Position numbers and translations under genes: made by a program
Source of the DNA: a bacterium (Candidatus Torokbacteria) CG_4_10_14_0_2_um_filter_35_8
GTDB lineage: Bacteria > Patescibacteriota > GCA-2792135
Assembly (NCBI GenBank): GCA_002792135.1
Contig: PFNU01000096.1
Span: 1-14,685 of the forward strand
DNA: 14,685 nt
Direction of reading: 5' to 3'
Shown: positions 1 to 6,412 of the stretch, piece after piece
Layout: every line of letters starts with the position of its first letter
How positions within the stretch are numbered: position 1 is the first letter of the stretch
The notes under the pieces: generated by a model
What the model was told of the DNA's origin: nothing
Databases searched by the model: none
Seen by the model: only the letters and a program-made list of their open reading frames with translations

Positions 1-331
1 TCTCATGAAAAGCAATTCTTGCTATTTTTTCCTTTTTTATATCTAAAGCATAGGTAAGATGCCAAGAGATTGCCTCTCCCTCGCGATCTTCATCTGTTGC
101 CAGATAAACTTTTTTTGATCCTGGTAAATTTTTTTTCAATTCAGAAATTCTTTTCTTAGCTTTAGGAAGTATTTCATAAGTAGGTTTAAAATTTTTTTCT
201 ATATCAACCCCTAGTCCTTTTTCTGGAAGATCACGCACGTGCCCAAAAGATGCTTGGACATTAAAACCTTTTCCTAAATATTGTTTTATTGTTCTTGCTT
301 TGGCAGGAGACTCAACGATCACAAGGTTCAT
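1..331 (-). CDS. topA: DNA topoisomerase I, N-terminal part (truncated by window edge)
   Basis: Type IA topoisomerase, which relaxes negative supercoils by cutting one strand through a tyrosine. Only the first 110 codons lie in the window; the frame stays open to base 1. The N-terminus reads MNLVIVESPAKARTIKQYLG, the standard start of the TOPRIM domain with the conserved glutamate of VESPAKA at about residue 7. The TOPRIM acidic motif follows as ATDEDREGEAISWHL at about residues 77-91, providing the metal-binding aspartates. GHVRDLP, conserved in the family, lies between. The active-site tyrosine and zinc fingers would be outside the window. The ATG at 331 is chosen because the conserved start lines up exactly; no Shine-Dalgarno precedes it. 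It lies downstream of dprA on the same strand, a common bacterial pairing, but a 266-base gap suggests it may have its own promoter. Confidence 0.96.
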   Translation of the reverse strand, partial: MNLVIVESPAKARTIKQYLGKGFNVQASFGHVRDLPEKGLGVDIEKNFKPTYEILPKAKKRISELKKNLPGSKKVYLATDEDREGEAISWHLTYALDIKKEKIARIAFHE

Positions 332-597
332 AAGTTGGTGGTTTGTTAAATGTTAAATTTATAGTTAGAGGTTAGTGCTGAATTTAAAGCTACAAATTAC
401 TAATGAGGAATTTGTAATTTCTAATCAAACCTCAATGTCTAATGACTAAATGACTAATGTATTACTTTTTTGTCATTAGATATTTTGTCATTGGGTATTC
501 ATTAGTCATTCTTAATTTCAGAATTAGAAATTTGCAGTCTTTAGTTTAAAGTTAATCCTCGATTATCACTACATATACAAGGACTTCGCTGTGCTAG
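332..597. repeat. AT-rich dprA-topA gap with imperfect inverted repeats
   Basis: No gene is seen here. The stretch is built from repeated words of the type AATGACTAATG and AATTTGTAATTT. The clearest element is a perfect 11-base inverted pair, AATGACTAATG at 449-459 with CATTAGTCATT at 500-510. A second small hairpin pairs ACAAAT with ATTTGT around 392-415. The same ATGAC/GTCATT wording recurs near 6310-6415 before the pth stop, so it appears to be a dispersed low-complexity family. A topA promoter should be here but I cannot single one out. Confidence 0.5.
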
Positions 598-1695
598 TTA
601 ATGTGATAATACGTAGTTTGCATTTCCCAAATTCTTAACCTTGCCTTTAAGCTCCATCATTGACAAGGTAGAATTTACTTTGCTAACTGGAAGTTTAGTT
701 TTTTTGATTATTTTGTCAACATGGGTTGGCTCATGGGATAGATTCTTTAAAATTTCTGCCTCTTCGGGAGTATCTGGAATTATGCTTTGAGTTTTCACAT
801 ATTCTGTTGCCAGACTTAGATTTAATTCATCTAGAACATCTTGCGAAGAGGTAACTAATTTTGCACCTTTTTTGATTAAATTATTTGTTCCGAAAGAATT
901 TGGACTAAAGATGTTTCCTGGAGTAGAAAATACCTCTCGGTTTTGGTCTAAGGCGAAGTGGGCAGTTATAAGAGCACCAGATGATTCTCCTGCTTCTATT
1001 ACTAATACTCCTAGGCAGAGTCCTGAGATAATCCTATTTCTTGCTGGAAAATGCTCTTTTCTAGGATCTGTACCAGGCGGATATTCTGATACAAGTGCAC
1101 CATTTTCAATTATTTCTTGCGCAAGGTTATAATTAATTCGAGGATAAATACTATTATTATCTACCCCTGATCCTAACACCGCGATTGTTCTTCCGCCAGA
1201 TGCAAGACATGTTTCTTGAGAAAGACTGTCAATTCCCATGGCAAGGCCTGATACTATAGTTATCTTATTCTCTGTAAGATCTTGGACAATCATTGGTACT
1301 ACTTGTCTTCCATAATTTGATGGTTTCCTTGTTCCGACAACAGCAACTGCAAATTCATCTTGTTTTTTCAAATTTCCGCGGATATATAGAAGTGCGGGAG
1401 GATTATAAATTTCTTTTAATAATTTTGGATAATTTTTATCTTTAATAGTAATAATTTCAATTTGGTCAGCAAGGAGTCTTTCGAACTCTTTGTCAGGATC
1501 AATGCCTCTTCTTTGGTCAGTAAAAAGATCAGCTATTTTTTCTGAAAACCCTGCTTTCTTGAGATTTTTAAAATCAGCAAAAAATGCCAGTTCCATGCTA
1601 GGAAAGAAGTTGTATAATTTTTTAAAGCGGCTAGGACCAATTTGTTCTATTTTATTGATCGCATGCCAATATTTTAGGTCTTGGTTTTGATTCAT
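598..1695 (-). CDS. dprA: DNA-processing protein DprA (Smf)
   Basis: DprA binds incoming single-stranded DNA during natural transformation and loads RecA onto it; it acts in the cytoplasm. At 365 residues it has the family's usual length. An N-terminal helix-hairpin/SAM-like region (about 1-85) precedes the Rossmann-type DprA core. Core motifs are VVGTRKPSNYG (119-129), SGLAMGID (149-156), FPARNRIISGL (216-226) and EAGESSGALITA (234-245). The C-terminal 55 residues look like the winged-helix domain seen in many DprA proteins. The ATG at 1695 is preceded by no Shine-Dalgarno. The gene diverges from gmk across 72 bases and precedes topA. DprA is widespread in Patescibacteria, consistent with uptake of foreign DNA; no other competence gene is in the window. 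Confidence 0.96.
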   Translation of the reverse strand: MNQNQDLKYWHAINKIEQIGPSRFKKLYNFFPSMELAFFADFKNLKKAGFSEKIADLFTDQRRGIDPDKEFERLLADQIEIITIKDKNYPKLLKEIYNPPALLYIRGNLKKQDEFAVAVVGTRKPSNYGRQVVPMIVQDLTENKITIVSGLAMGIDSLSQETCLASGGRTIAVLGSGVDNNSIYPRINYNLAQEIIENGALVSEYPPGTDPRKEHFPARNRIISGLCLGVLVIEAGESSGALITAHFALDQNREVFSTPGNIFSPNSFGTNNLIKKGAKLVTSSQDVLDELNLSLATEYVKTQSIIPDTPEEAEILKNLSHEPTHVDKIIKKTKLPVSKVNSTLSMMELKGKVKNLGNANYVLSH

Positions 1696-1704
1696 GGGTT
1701 TTTA

Positions 1705-1731
1705 TTGAAGAGTCTTATTCTATGGTACAAT
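1705..1731 (+). promoter_or_regulatory. possible gmk promoter (extended -10)
   Basis: In the 72-base gap between dprA and gmk, TGG followed by TACAAT (1726-1731) forms an extended -10. TTGAAG at 1705-1710 is a weak -35 at a short 15-base spacing. Transcription would begin near 1738, giving a leader of about 30 bases. The opposite strand must also hold the dprA promoter; I see only a weak TAGAAT (1717-1722) for it. Confidence 0.35.
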
Positions 1732-1767
1732 AATATAAGATATAGTTAAATAGTAATCTAATAAAAT

Positions 1768-2331
1768 ATGAAACCAAAAAAAGGACAACTAATTATTTTT
1801 TCTTCTCCTTCAGGTTGTGGCAAAACTACAGTTGGAAAGGCTTTGCTAGAAAGAAATAGAGATTTAATTCGATCAGTTTCCTGTACCACTAGGAAGCCTA
1901 GAAAAGATGAGGTACACAGTAAGGATTATTTTTTTATTAGTAAAAAGGAATTTCAGGACAAAATCAGAAAAGGAGAATTTGCTGAGTGGGCTGTTTATAA
2001 TAAGAATTATTATGGAACGCTATTAAAAACTATTGAAGAAGGATTAAAAGCCGGTAAAAAAATTTTATTTGTGATTGAAGTTCAAGGAGCGGAGAAATTA
2101 CTTGAAAAACATCCTAATGCTTTAACAATATTTTTACTGCCTCCAAGTATAAATGAGCTTAGAAGAAGGTTAATAAAAAGAGGAAAAAATACCCCTGAAG
2201 AAATAGAGAAGAGGATTAAAAGGGCAAAAGAAGAAATTAAACAGGTGGGCTTTTATCAGTACAAGGTTACAAATGATGATTTGGAAAAAGCAATTGAAGA
2301 ATGCGAGAATATAATCAATAAAGTAAAGTAA
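1768..2331 (+). CDS. gmk: guanylate kinase
   Basis: Converts GMP to GDP with ATP, a step of purine nucleotide supply. At 187 residues it is slightly short of the usual 190-210. The P-loop is SSPSGCGKT (about 12-20), matching the family's GPSGxGKS/T with the first glycine replaced by serine. The guanylate kinase signature follows as SCTTRKPR (38-45), then DYFF (53-56) in the GMP-binding segment; the usual GE-x-(D/N)G sequence before it is changed to DEVHSK. IEVQGA (103-108) matches the usual I-D-x-Q-G-A block with Asp replaced by Glu. It stands alone, with no rpoZ beside it as often seen elsewhere. No Shine-Dalgarno precedes the ATG. It converges on mfd across 156 bases with no clear terminator. 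Confidence 0.96.
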   Translation: MKPKKGQLIIFSSPSGCGKTTVGKALLERNRDLIRSVSCTTRKPRKDEVHSKDYFFISKKEFQDKIRKGEFAEWAVYNKNYYGTLLKTIEEGLKAGKKILFVIEVQGAEKLLEKHPNALTIFLLPPSINELRRRLIKRGKNTPEEIEKRIKRAKEEIKQVGFYQYKVTNDDLEKAIEECENIINKVK

Positions 2332-2444
2332 GAATTATAGCTTGAAGCCGTGGGGGGATTAAGGCTACTGGGACTACTGGGCAACTAGGCTACTAGGAAT
2401 TTGTTACGCTAAGTATTATTCGTACAGATTTCGCAACCCACTTG

Positions 2445-2469
2445 TCCACTAAAGCACAGCGAAGGTGGA
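2445..2469. repeat. hairpin repeat, TCCAC...GTGGA type
   Basis: A 25-base inverted repeat with arms TCCAC and GTGGA around a core containing AGCACAGCGAAG. It resembles the elements at 7168-7195 and 11558-11585, which share the pattern TCC-x-CC, a GCGAAG-like core and GG-x-GGA on one strand or the other. It lies in the convergent gap between gmk and mfd. No T-run follows on either strand, so I do not call it a terminator. Confidence 0.5.
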
Positions 2470-2487
2470 TTCGCATGGCATTCGTAT

Positions 2488-5400
2488 TTATTCGTATTGC
2501 TTTTCGCTTTGCACTTTGAGCTTTGTGCTTCCTAAGATTTTAATCTCTTCCTCTAACCCTTGAGCCCACTTTCTACCCAACTCCTCCCTATCAATTTTCG
2601 CTTGGTTCTGTTCCATATCAATAATCCACGCAGGATTCTTGTCTAATAAATTATAGATTTTTACTGGTTTTGGTTTTTTGGCAAACTTAATAATGATCCT
2701 TTCCTTTTTAGTTCCATCAGGTAAAAAGACAAAGCTGGATTTAAGGTCAGAAATATCTGCTTTTTGACAGAGGACACGGAGCTTAGTAATTTGCAAAAGA
2801 TTGGAAAAAGTAGGAGGGATTTTTTTGTACTTTTTTTCAAGGCCTTTTCGTATTTTGTGGAATTTAACTATATTATTTACAGAGGAAAGTTCTTGATAAA
2901 TTTTAAAGCGAGTACTTCTTTTAGAAATAAAATCTTTAGGAATAAAACTTGATAGAGGAAGATTAATATTCACATCAAGTACAGGTCTTTCTATTTTCCC
3001 AGTCTTTAATTCATTTATTGCTTGAGTTAAAAGTCTTAAGTATAAACCCAATCCTATTTTTGATGCAGTACCAGATTGTTCTTTCCCTAAAATATTTCCC
3101 ACACCTCTTATTTCCATATCTTTTAGCGCAATTCTAAAACCCGATCCTAGTTCTTGCATTTCTATAAGGGAAGATAATCGCTGTCTTGCTTTATCTTTTA
3201 GATTCTTTGATCGATATAGAAAATAAGCGAAACCTTGCCGATCACTTCTTCCGATTCGACCCTTGATTTGATAAAGCTCGGAAAGACCAAAACGTGTTGC
3301 TTGGTTTACAATAAGAGTGTTAACGTTTGGCAAGTCTAATCCGTTTTCAATAATAGTAGAGCATACTAACACATCATATTTTCTACTATCAAAATCATGC
3401 ATACTTTTTGCAAGTTCTTTTTTGGGAAGTCTTCCATGGGCAATACCAAACTTTGCCTTGGGAATTAACTTTTTGAGTCTTGCCCTTATAGCATCGATAG
3501 TTTCTACTTTGTTGTGTAGAAAATAAACCTGACCTTTTCTTTGTAGTTCTTTTTTAACGGCTTTCTTAATAATTTTCTCAGAATAATGTAAGACGTGAGT
3601 TTCTACTGCTTTTCTTCCTTTTGGGGGAGTGTCGATAGTGCTTATATCTCTCAAGCCTGATAGAGAAAAATTTAGAGTTCTGGGGATTGGTGTAGCGGTC
3701 ATTGTTAAAACGTCGACATTTTCTCGCATTTTCTTAAATTTTTCTTTGTGTCTTACTCCGAATCTTTGTTCTTCATCAATAACTGCAAGACCCAAATTCT
3801 TAAACTGAGTATCTTTGGAAAGAAGCCTGTGAGTTCCGATTACAATATCGAGCTTTCCTTCTGCTAGGCTTTTGATAATCTTCTTTTGCTCTTTTTCTGT
3901 TCTAAACCTGCTTAAAACATCAAATGTAATTGGTAAGCTATTCAACCTTTCGTGAAAAGTGTCATAGTGCTGTTGAGCAAGAATAGTGGTTGGTGCTAAG
4001 ATCGCAACTTGTTTTCCAGATTCTACTGCTTTTACCGCTGCCCTGATTGCAATTTCAGTTTTTCCATAGCCTACATCCCCGCAAACAAGACGATCCATAG
4101 GCTTCATACTTTCCATGTCTTGTTTAACTTCTTCAATAACTTTTAGTTGGTCAGGGGTTTCTTCATATTCAAAATCTTTTTCCAGCTGGGCAGTAATAGA
4201 AGAATCTTTTTTATAAGAAAATCCTAAAGATACTTCTCGTTTTGCATAAAGTGAAAGGAGCTCTTTTGCTAATTTCCAAGTTTTCTTTTTAGCACGCGAT
4301 CTTATCCTTACCCATACCTCTTCAGAAAGTCTGTGGAGTACCGGTTTTTTAAATCCTATATACTTAGATAATTTTTCTGCTTTTTCGATAGGCACAAAAA
4401 GCTTGTCATTCTCTGCATATTCCAAAACGAAATACTCTGTTTCTTTGCCATCGGATTTTATTCTCTCTACCCTTTTAAATCTTGCTACTCCATGATCAAA
4501 GTGAACTACAAAGTCGTTTGGCTGCAGTTCGGAAAGAAAGGAAGTATCAATTTGTTTTTGTTTCTTGACCTTCTCTTTCCTACCAAAAATCTCCCAATCT
4601 GATAAAAAGAATATTTTCTCTTTTTCGGACTTAAATCCTCGTCTTAAACTTTCTCCTTCTATAATTTCTAATCTATCTTTTGGTATTGGCCCGAGTAGAT
4701 TCTCTATTGCTTTTCTATTCTTAGTAGTAAAGTAAAACTTATAATTCCCTTTTAAGGCTTTTTTAATATCAAATTCTAATAATTTAAAATTTGAAAAATA
4801 AGAATTTACTGGTTGAAAGTCTAGTTTAATCAACTTTTCTTTATTAGAGGGAAAGGAGTTAAAAATAATTTTTTGAAAAGGTGAAAGATAATTCTGAATT
4901 TCTTTAAACTCATCAATCTGTGAAAAGATGACATCTGGTTCATCTATAATTGTTACTGCCTCTTTAGAAATAAAAGATTTAAAACTTTTTTCTGTTTGTA
5001 TTTTGAATTCAATATTATAGATGGGCGTAATTTGTAAAAAGTCAATTTCTTTTTCTTTGCTGCTAGTTTTAGGATCGAAGGTTACCATTTTTTCTACCAG
5101 CTCATCAAAAAAATCAATTCGGATAGGTTTTTTAAAGTTAATAGGAAAAATTTCTAAGACTCCTCCTTTTTTCGCAAAAGTTCCCGGTGCTAAAGCAGAA
5201 CTTTCTTTTCCGTAACCTATATCTATTAACTTTTCTAGAAAACTTGTAAGTTTTACTTCTTCATTTAATTCAAGATCAATACTTAGATTTTCAAAACTTT
5301 CTCTCTTGGGAAAACGAGAGATAAAATCTTTAAAAGTAACAAGATAAATACCTTTTTCACTGCGCGAGAGCTTATAAAGCAAACTCGATGTATCTTGCCA

Positions 5401-5652
5401 GTCTTTAGGGTTTTGAGAGTCTTCATCATAAAAGAATTTAAAAATAGGAAGACCTGCCTTCCAGAGTTTTTTCCAGAACGAGAGTCTTTCATAAATTTCT
5501 TCTAACTCTTTATAGTTTCTTACATACCACAAAATAGGTCCGGATAGAGTTATCCCCACCTTAGTAATAAAATAGGGTTTGGCAGCATCACAAATTCCAG
5601 AGACTGTTATGCTATCTTTATTTTCCAATTCTTGTATGATATCTTTCTGCAC
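2488..5652 (-). CDS. mfd: transcription-repair coupling factor Mfd
   Basis: Mfd removes RNA polymerase stalled at DNA lesions using ATP-driven translocation and recruits UvrA. At 1054 residues it is about 90-120 shorter than E. coli or B. subtilis Mfd, but all main parts are present. The UvrB-like N-terminal module spans about 1-330. The RNA polymerase-interacting (CarD-like) domain begins at LQPNDFVVHFDHGVARF (about 376-392). The helicase motor has Walker A GDVGYGKTE (525-533), the DEEQ box (626-629), TATPIPRTL (652-660), motif V near 766-780 and QIKGRIGRS (795-803). The TRCF C-terminal domain covers about 890-1000. The GTG at 5652 is the start because no in-frame ATG occurs until far inside conserved sequence. 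The last dozen residues come from a 7-base tandem repeat and look like a late addition. Confidence 0.97.
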   Translation of the reverse strand: MQKDIIQELENKDSITVSGICDAAKPYFITKVGITLSGPILWYVRNYKELEEIYERLSFWKKLWKAGLPIFKFFYDEDSQNPKDWQDTSSLLYKLSRSEKGIYLVTFKDFISRFPKRESFENLSIDLELNEEVKLTSFLEKLIDIGYGKESSALAPGTFAKKGGVLEIFPINFKKPIRIDFFDELVEKMVTFDPKTSSKEKEIDFLQITPIYNIEFKIQTEKSFKSFISKEAVTIIDEPDVIFSQIDEFKEIQNYLSPFQKIIFNSFPSNKEKLIKLDFQPVNSYFSNFKLLEFDIKKALKGNYKFYFTTKNRKAIENLLGPIPKDRLEIIEGESLRRGFKSEKEKIFFLSDWEIFGRKEKVKKQKQIDTSFLSELQPNDFVVHFDHGVARFKRVERIKSDGKETEYFVLEYAENDKLFVPIEKAEKLSKYIGFKKPVLHRLSEEVWVRIRSRAKKKTWKLAKELLSLYAKREVSLGFSYKKDSSITAQLEKDFEYEETPDQLKVIEEVKQDMESMKPMDRLVCGDVGYGKTEIAIRAAVKAVESGKQVAILAPTTILAQQHYDTFHERLNSLPITFDVLSRFRTEKEQKKIIKSLAEGKLDIVIGTHRLLSKDTQFKNLGLAVIDEEQRFGVRHKEKFKKMRENVDVLTMTATPIPRTLNFSLSGLRDISTIDTPPKGRKAVETHVLHYSEKIIKKAVKKELQRKGQVYFLHNKVETIDAIRARLKKLIPKAKFGIAHGRLPKKELAKSMHDFDSRKYDVLVCSTIIENGLDLPNVNTLIVNQATRFGLSELYQIKGRIGRSDRQGFAYFLYRSKNLKDKARQRLSSLIEMQELGSGFRIALKDMEIRGVGNILGKEQSGTASKIGLGLYLRLLTQAINELKTGKIERPVLDVNINLPLSSFIPKDFISKRSTRFKIYQELSSVNNIVKFHKIRKGLEKKYKKIPPTFSNLLQITKLRVLCQKADISDLKSSFVFLPDGTKKERIIIKFAKKPKPVKIYNLLDKNPAWIIDMEQNQAKIDREELGRKWAQGLEEEIKILGSTKLKVQSEKQYE
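2499..2532. repeat. 7-base tandem repeat inside the mfd 3' end
   Basis: Nearly five 7-base units of the form GCTTTGN run in a row: GCTTTTC, GCTTTGC, ACTTTGA, GCTTTGT and the start of a fifth. Read on the minus strand they encode the lysine-rich end of Mfd. The neighbouring ATTCGTATTTATTCGTATTG (2480-2499) is also repetitive and contains the stop codon. Confidence 0.75.
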
Positions 5653-5659
5653 AAGTAAG

Positions 5660-5689
5660 ATTATAGGAGAAAGAGGTGATGATTGTAAA
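5660..5689 (-). promoter_or_regulatory. mfd promoter, probably giving a leaderless transcript
   Basis: Read on the minus strand, TTTACA (5689-5684) and a perfect TATAAT (5665-5660) are separated by 18 bases. The expected start of transcription, seven positions past the -10, is 5653 or 5652, which is the GTG start codon of mfd. No Shine-Dalgarno lies between. This fits a leaderless mRNA. Confidence 0.65.
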
Positions 5690-5707
5690 GATTGTTTAGG
5701 ATATTAA

Positions 5708-5731
5708 GTTATTAGGTTATTAGGTTATTAG
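5708..5731. repeat. GTTATTAG octamer tandem repeat, three copies
   Basis: Three exact copies of an 8-base unit, GTTATTAG, lie just upstream of the mfd -35 element, followed by further TTAGG-like words to about 5745. The same TTAGG character recurs at 8825-8851, 9705-9770 and 13292-13336. Confidence 0.8.
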
Positions 5732-5787
5732 GGACTGTTAGGGCTAGTAGAAACTGGAATTAGAATTAGAGTTTAGAATATAGAATA

Positions 5788-5802
5788 TCCGCTCGAGGCG
5801 GA
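5788..5802. repeat. TCCGC...GCGGA palindrome, copy 1 (variant)
   Basis: The 15-base palindrome TCCGCTCGAGGCGGA is a one-base variant of the family TCCGCC-NNN-GGCGGA also found at 6253, 6390 and 7235. It lies 38 bases before the promoter of the RNA gene. Confidence 0.7.
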
Positions 5803-5839
5803 CTGGTGCCTAGCACTCAGCACTTAGTATCTAACCCCG

Positions 5840-5868
5840 TTGACTTTTTTCAAAAGATTTGCTAACAT
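5840..5868 (+). promoter_or_regulatory. sigma70-type promoter of the RNA gene
   Basis: TTGACT (5840-5845) and TAACAT (5863-5868) are separated by exactly 17 bases. The predicted start is near 5875. No protein gene follows in this direction before pth, which is on the other strand, so the promoter appears to serve the structured RNA. Confidence 0.6.
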
Positions 5869-5874
5869 ACTATG

Positions 5875-6196
5875 ATTTATTTTCTGTGAGGGCCAAAAAA
5901 ACGAATGAGGGAAAGAGAAAAGGGAGGTTTTTTAAAACATAAAGAAAAGAATTTGCGTATGCTTTCAATCTTCGTAAGGTATTTTTGATTTTTAGGCTTA
6001 TAAAAGCTAGCATCTAGAATCCTGTCTACGAGTAGCGAAAACGGCGAAGTATCCCTCCTAATTTCGCTAAGTAGCTTTCAATGATTAGGAGTCTTAAGAC
6101 TTTTGTCTATAGATTCCTAGGCTCGTAGATAGGCTTGTGGATATTAGCGTAACAAGAAAACTGCCTTTGGTGTTTTACGATTAAGGCGGTTTTTTT
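5875..6196 (+). ncRNA. unidentified structured RNA of about 320 nt
   Basis: Independent transcription unit between mfd and pth with promoter and terminator. The 3' half folds almost without gaps. A 12-pair helix joins 6021-6032 to 6122-6133 (one G-U). Inside it, hairpin A pairs TAGCGAAA (6033-6040) with TTTCGCTA (6062-6069) around a 21-base loop, and hairpin B pairs 6085-6094 with 6111-6120, capped by AGAC/GTCT around TTTT. This makes a three-way junction. CTTGT/ACAAG (6134-6138 with 6152-6156) abuts it, and the terminator stem follows directly. In the 5' half, 5892-5905 can pair with 5984-5997 around a purine-rich stretch. I tested it by eye against tmRNA, RNase P RNA, SRP RNA and 6S RNA and recognise none. 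Loop A carries CCTCCTAA, complementary to Shine-Dalgarno sites, so a regulatory role is possible but inferred. Confidence 0.7.
6157..6196 (+). terminator. intrinsic terminator of the RNA gene
   Basis: AAAACTGCCTT (6157-6167) pairs along all 11 positions with AAGGCGGTTTT (6183-6193), one pair being G-U, around a 15-base loop, and a run of seven T closes it (6190-6196). On the minus strand the same hairpin is followed by TTTTCTT, so it may also stop transcripts coming from pth. Confidence 0.88.
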
Positions 6197-6252
6197 GTTT
6201 GGTTTATTTGTTAAAAACGCAAGACTGCAAATTTCTTCAGCCCAAGGCTTCA

Positions 6253-6302
6253 TCCGCCCGGGGCGGAGATCCGCCTAGGAATGTAATACGTCCCTAGGGC
6301 GG
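6253..6302. repeat. two-part palindromic element, copy 1
   Basis: The 15-base palindrome TCCGCCCGGGGCGGA (6253-6267) is followed two bases later by a second inverted repeat with outer arms TCCGCCTAGG and CTAGGGCGGA and a core around GTAATACGTCCC (6270-6302). The same arrangement, with a diverged second part, occurs at 7235-7280. It lies between the RNA terminator and the end of pth. Confidence 0.75.
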
Positions 6303-6389
6303 AAATGACGAATTAAGAATGACTAGTCAATGACCAATGCCCCAATCCCCAATGTCAAATCGGTCATTCATTAATTGGGGCTTGATTAG

Positions 6390-6404
6390 TCCGCCTGCGG
6401 CGGA
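6390..6404. repeat. TCCGCC-TGC-GGCGGA palindrome
   Basis: Perfect 15-base palindrome with TTAG and TTAA flanks that extend the pairing to about ten pairs including one G-U. It sits nine bases past the pth stop. No T-run follows on the minus strand, so a terminator role for pth is not supported. Confidence 0.75.
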
Positions 6405-6412
6405 TTAATTAG

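Noticed and set aside
872..1132. 86-codon plus-strand frame inside dprA.
   Set aside because: It is a shadow of the conserved DprA core on the opposite strand; similar frames inside mfd and the LCP gene were dropped for the same reason.
5708..5745. Telomere-like or CRISPR-like array from the TTAGG words.
   Set aside because: Only three short exact units without spacers of constant length; no cas genes, and the replicon end is not shown.
5875..6196. RNase P RNA, tmRNA, SRP RNA or 6S RNA for the structured RNA.
   Set aside because: GAGGGAAAG (5908-5916) and AGGCTTATA (5994-6002) faintly recall RNase P conserved regions, but GAAAGTCC is missing and the order and spacing are wrong. There is no tRNA-like end or tag frame for tmRNA, no GGAAGG/AGCAGCC core for SRP RNA, and no single long bubble hairpin for 6S RNA.
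6390..6404. Intrinsic terminator for pth.
   Set aside because: The palindrome is strong but no T-run follows on the minus strand; the hairpin at 6157-6196 is a better candidate.
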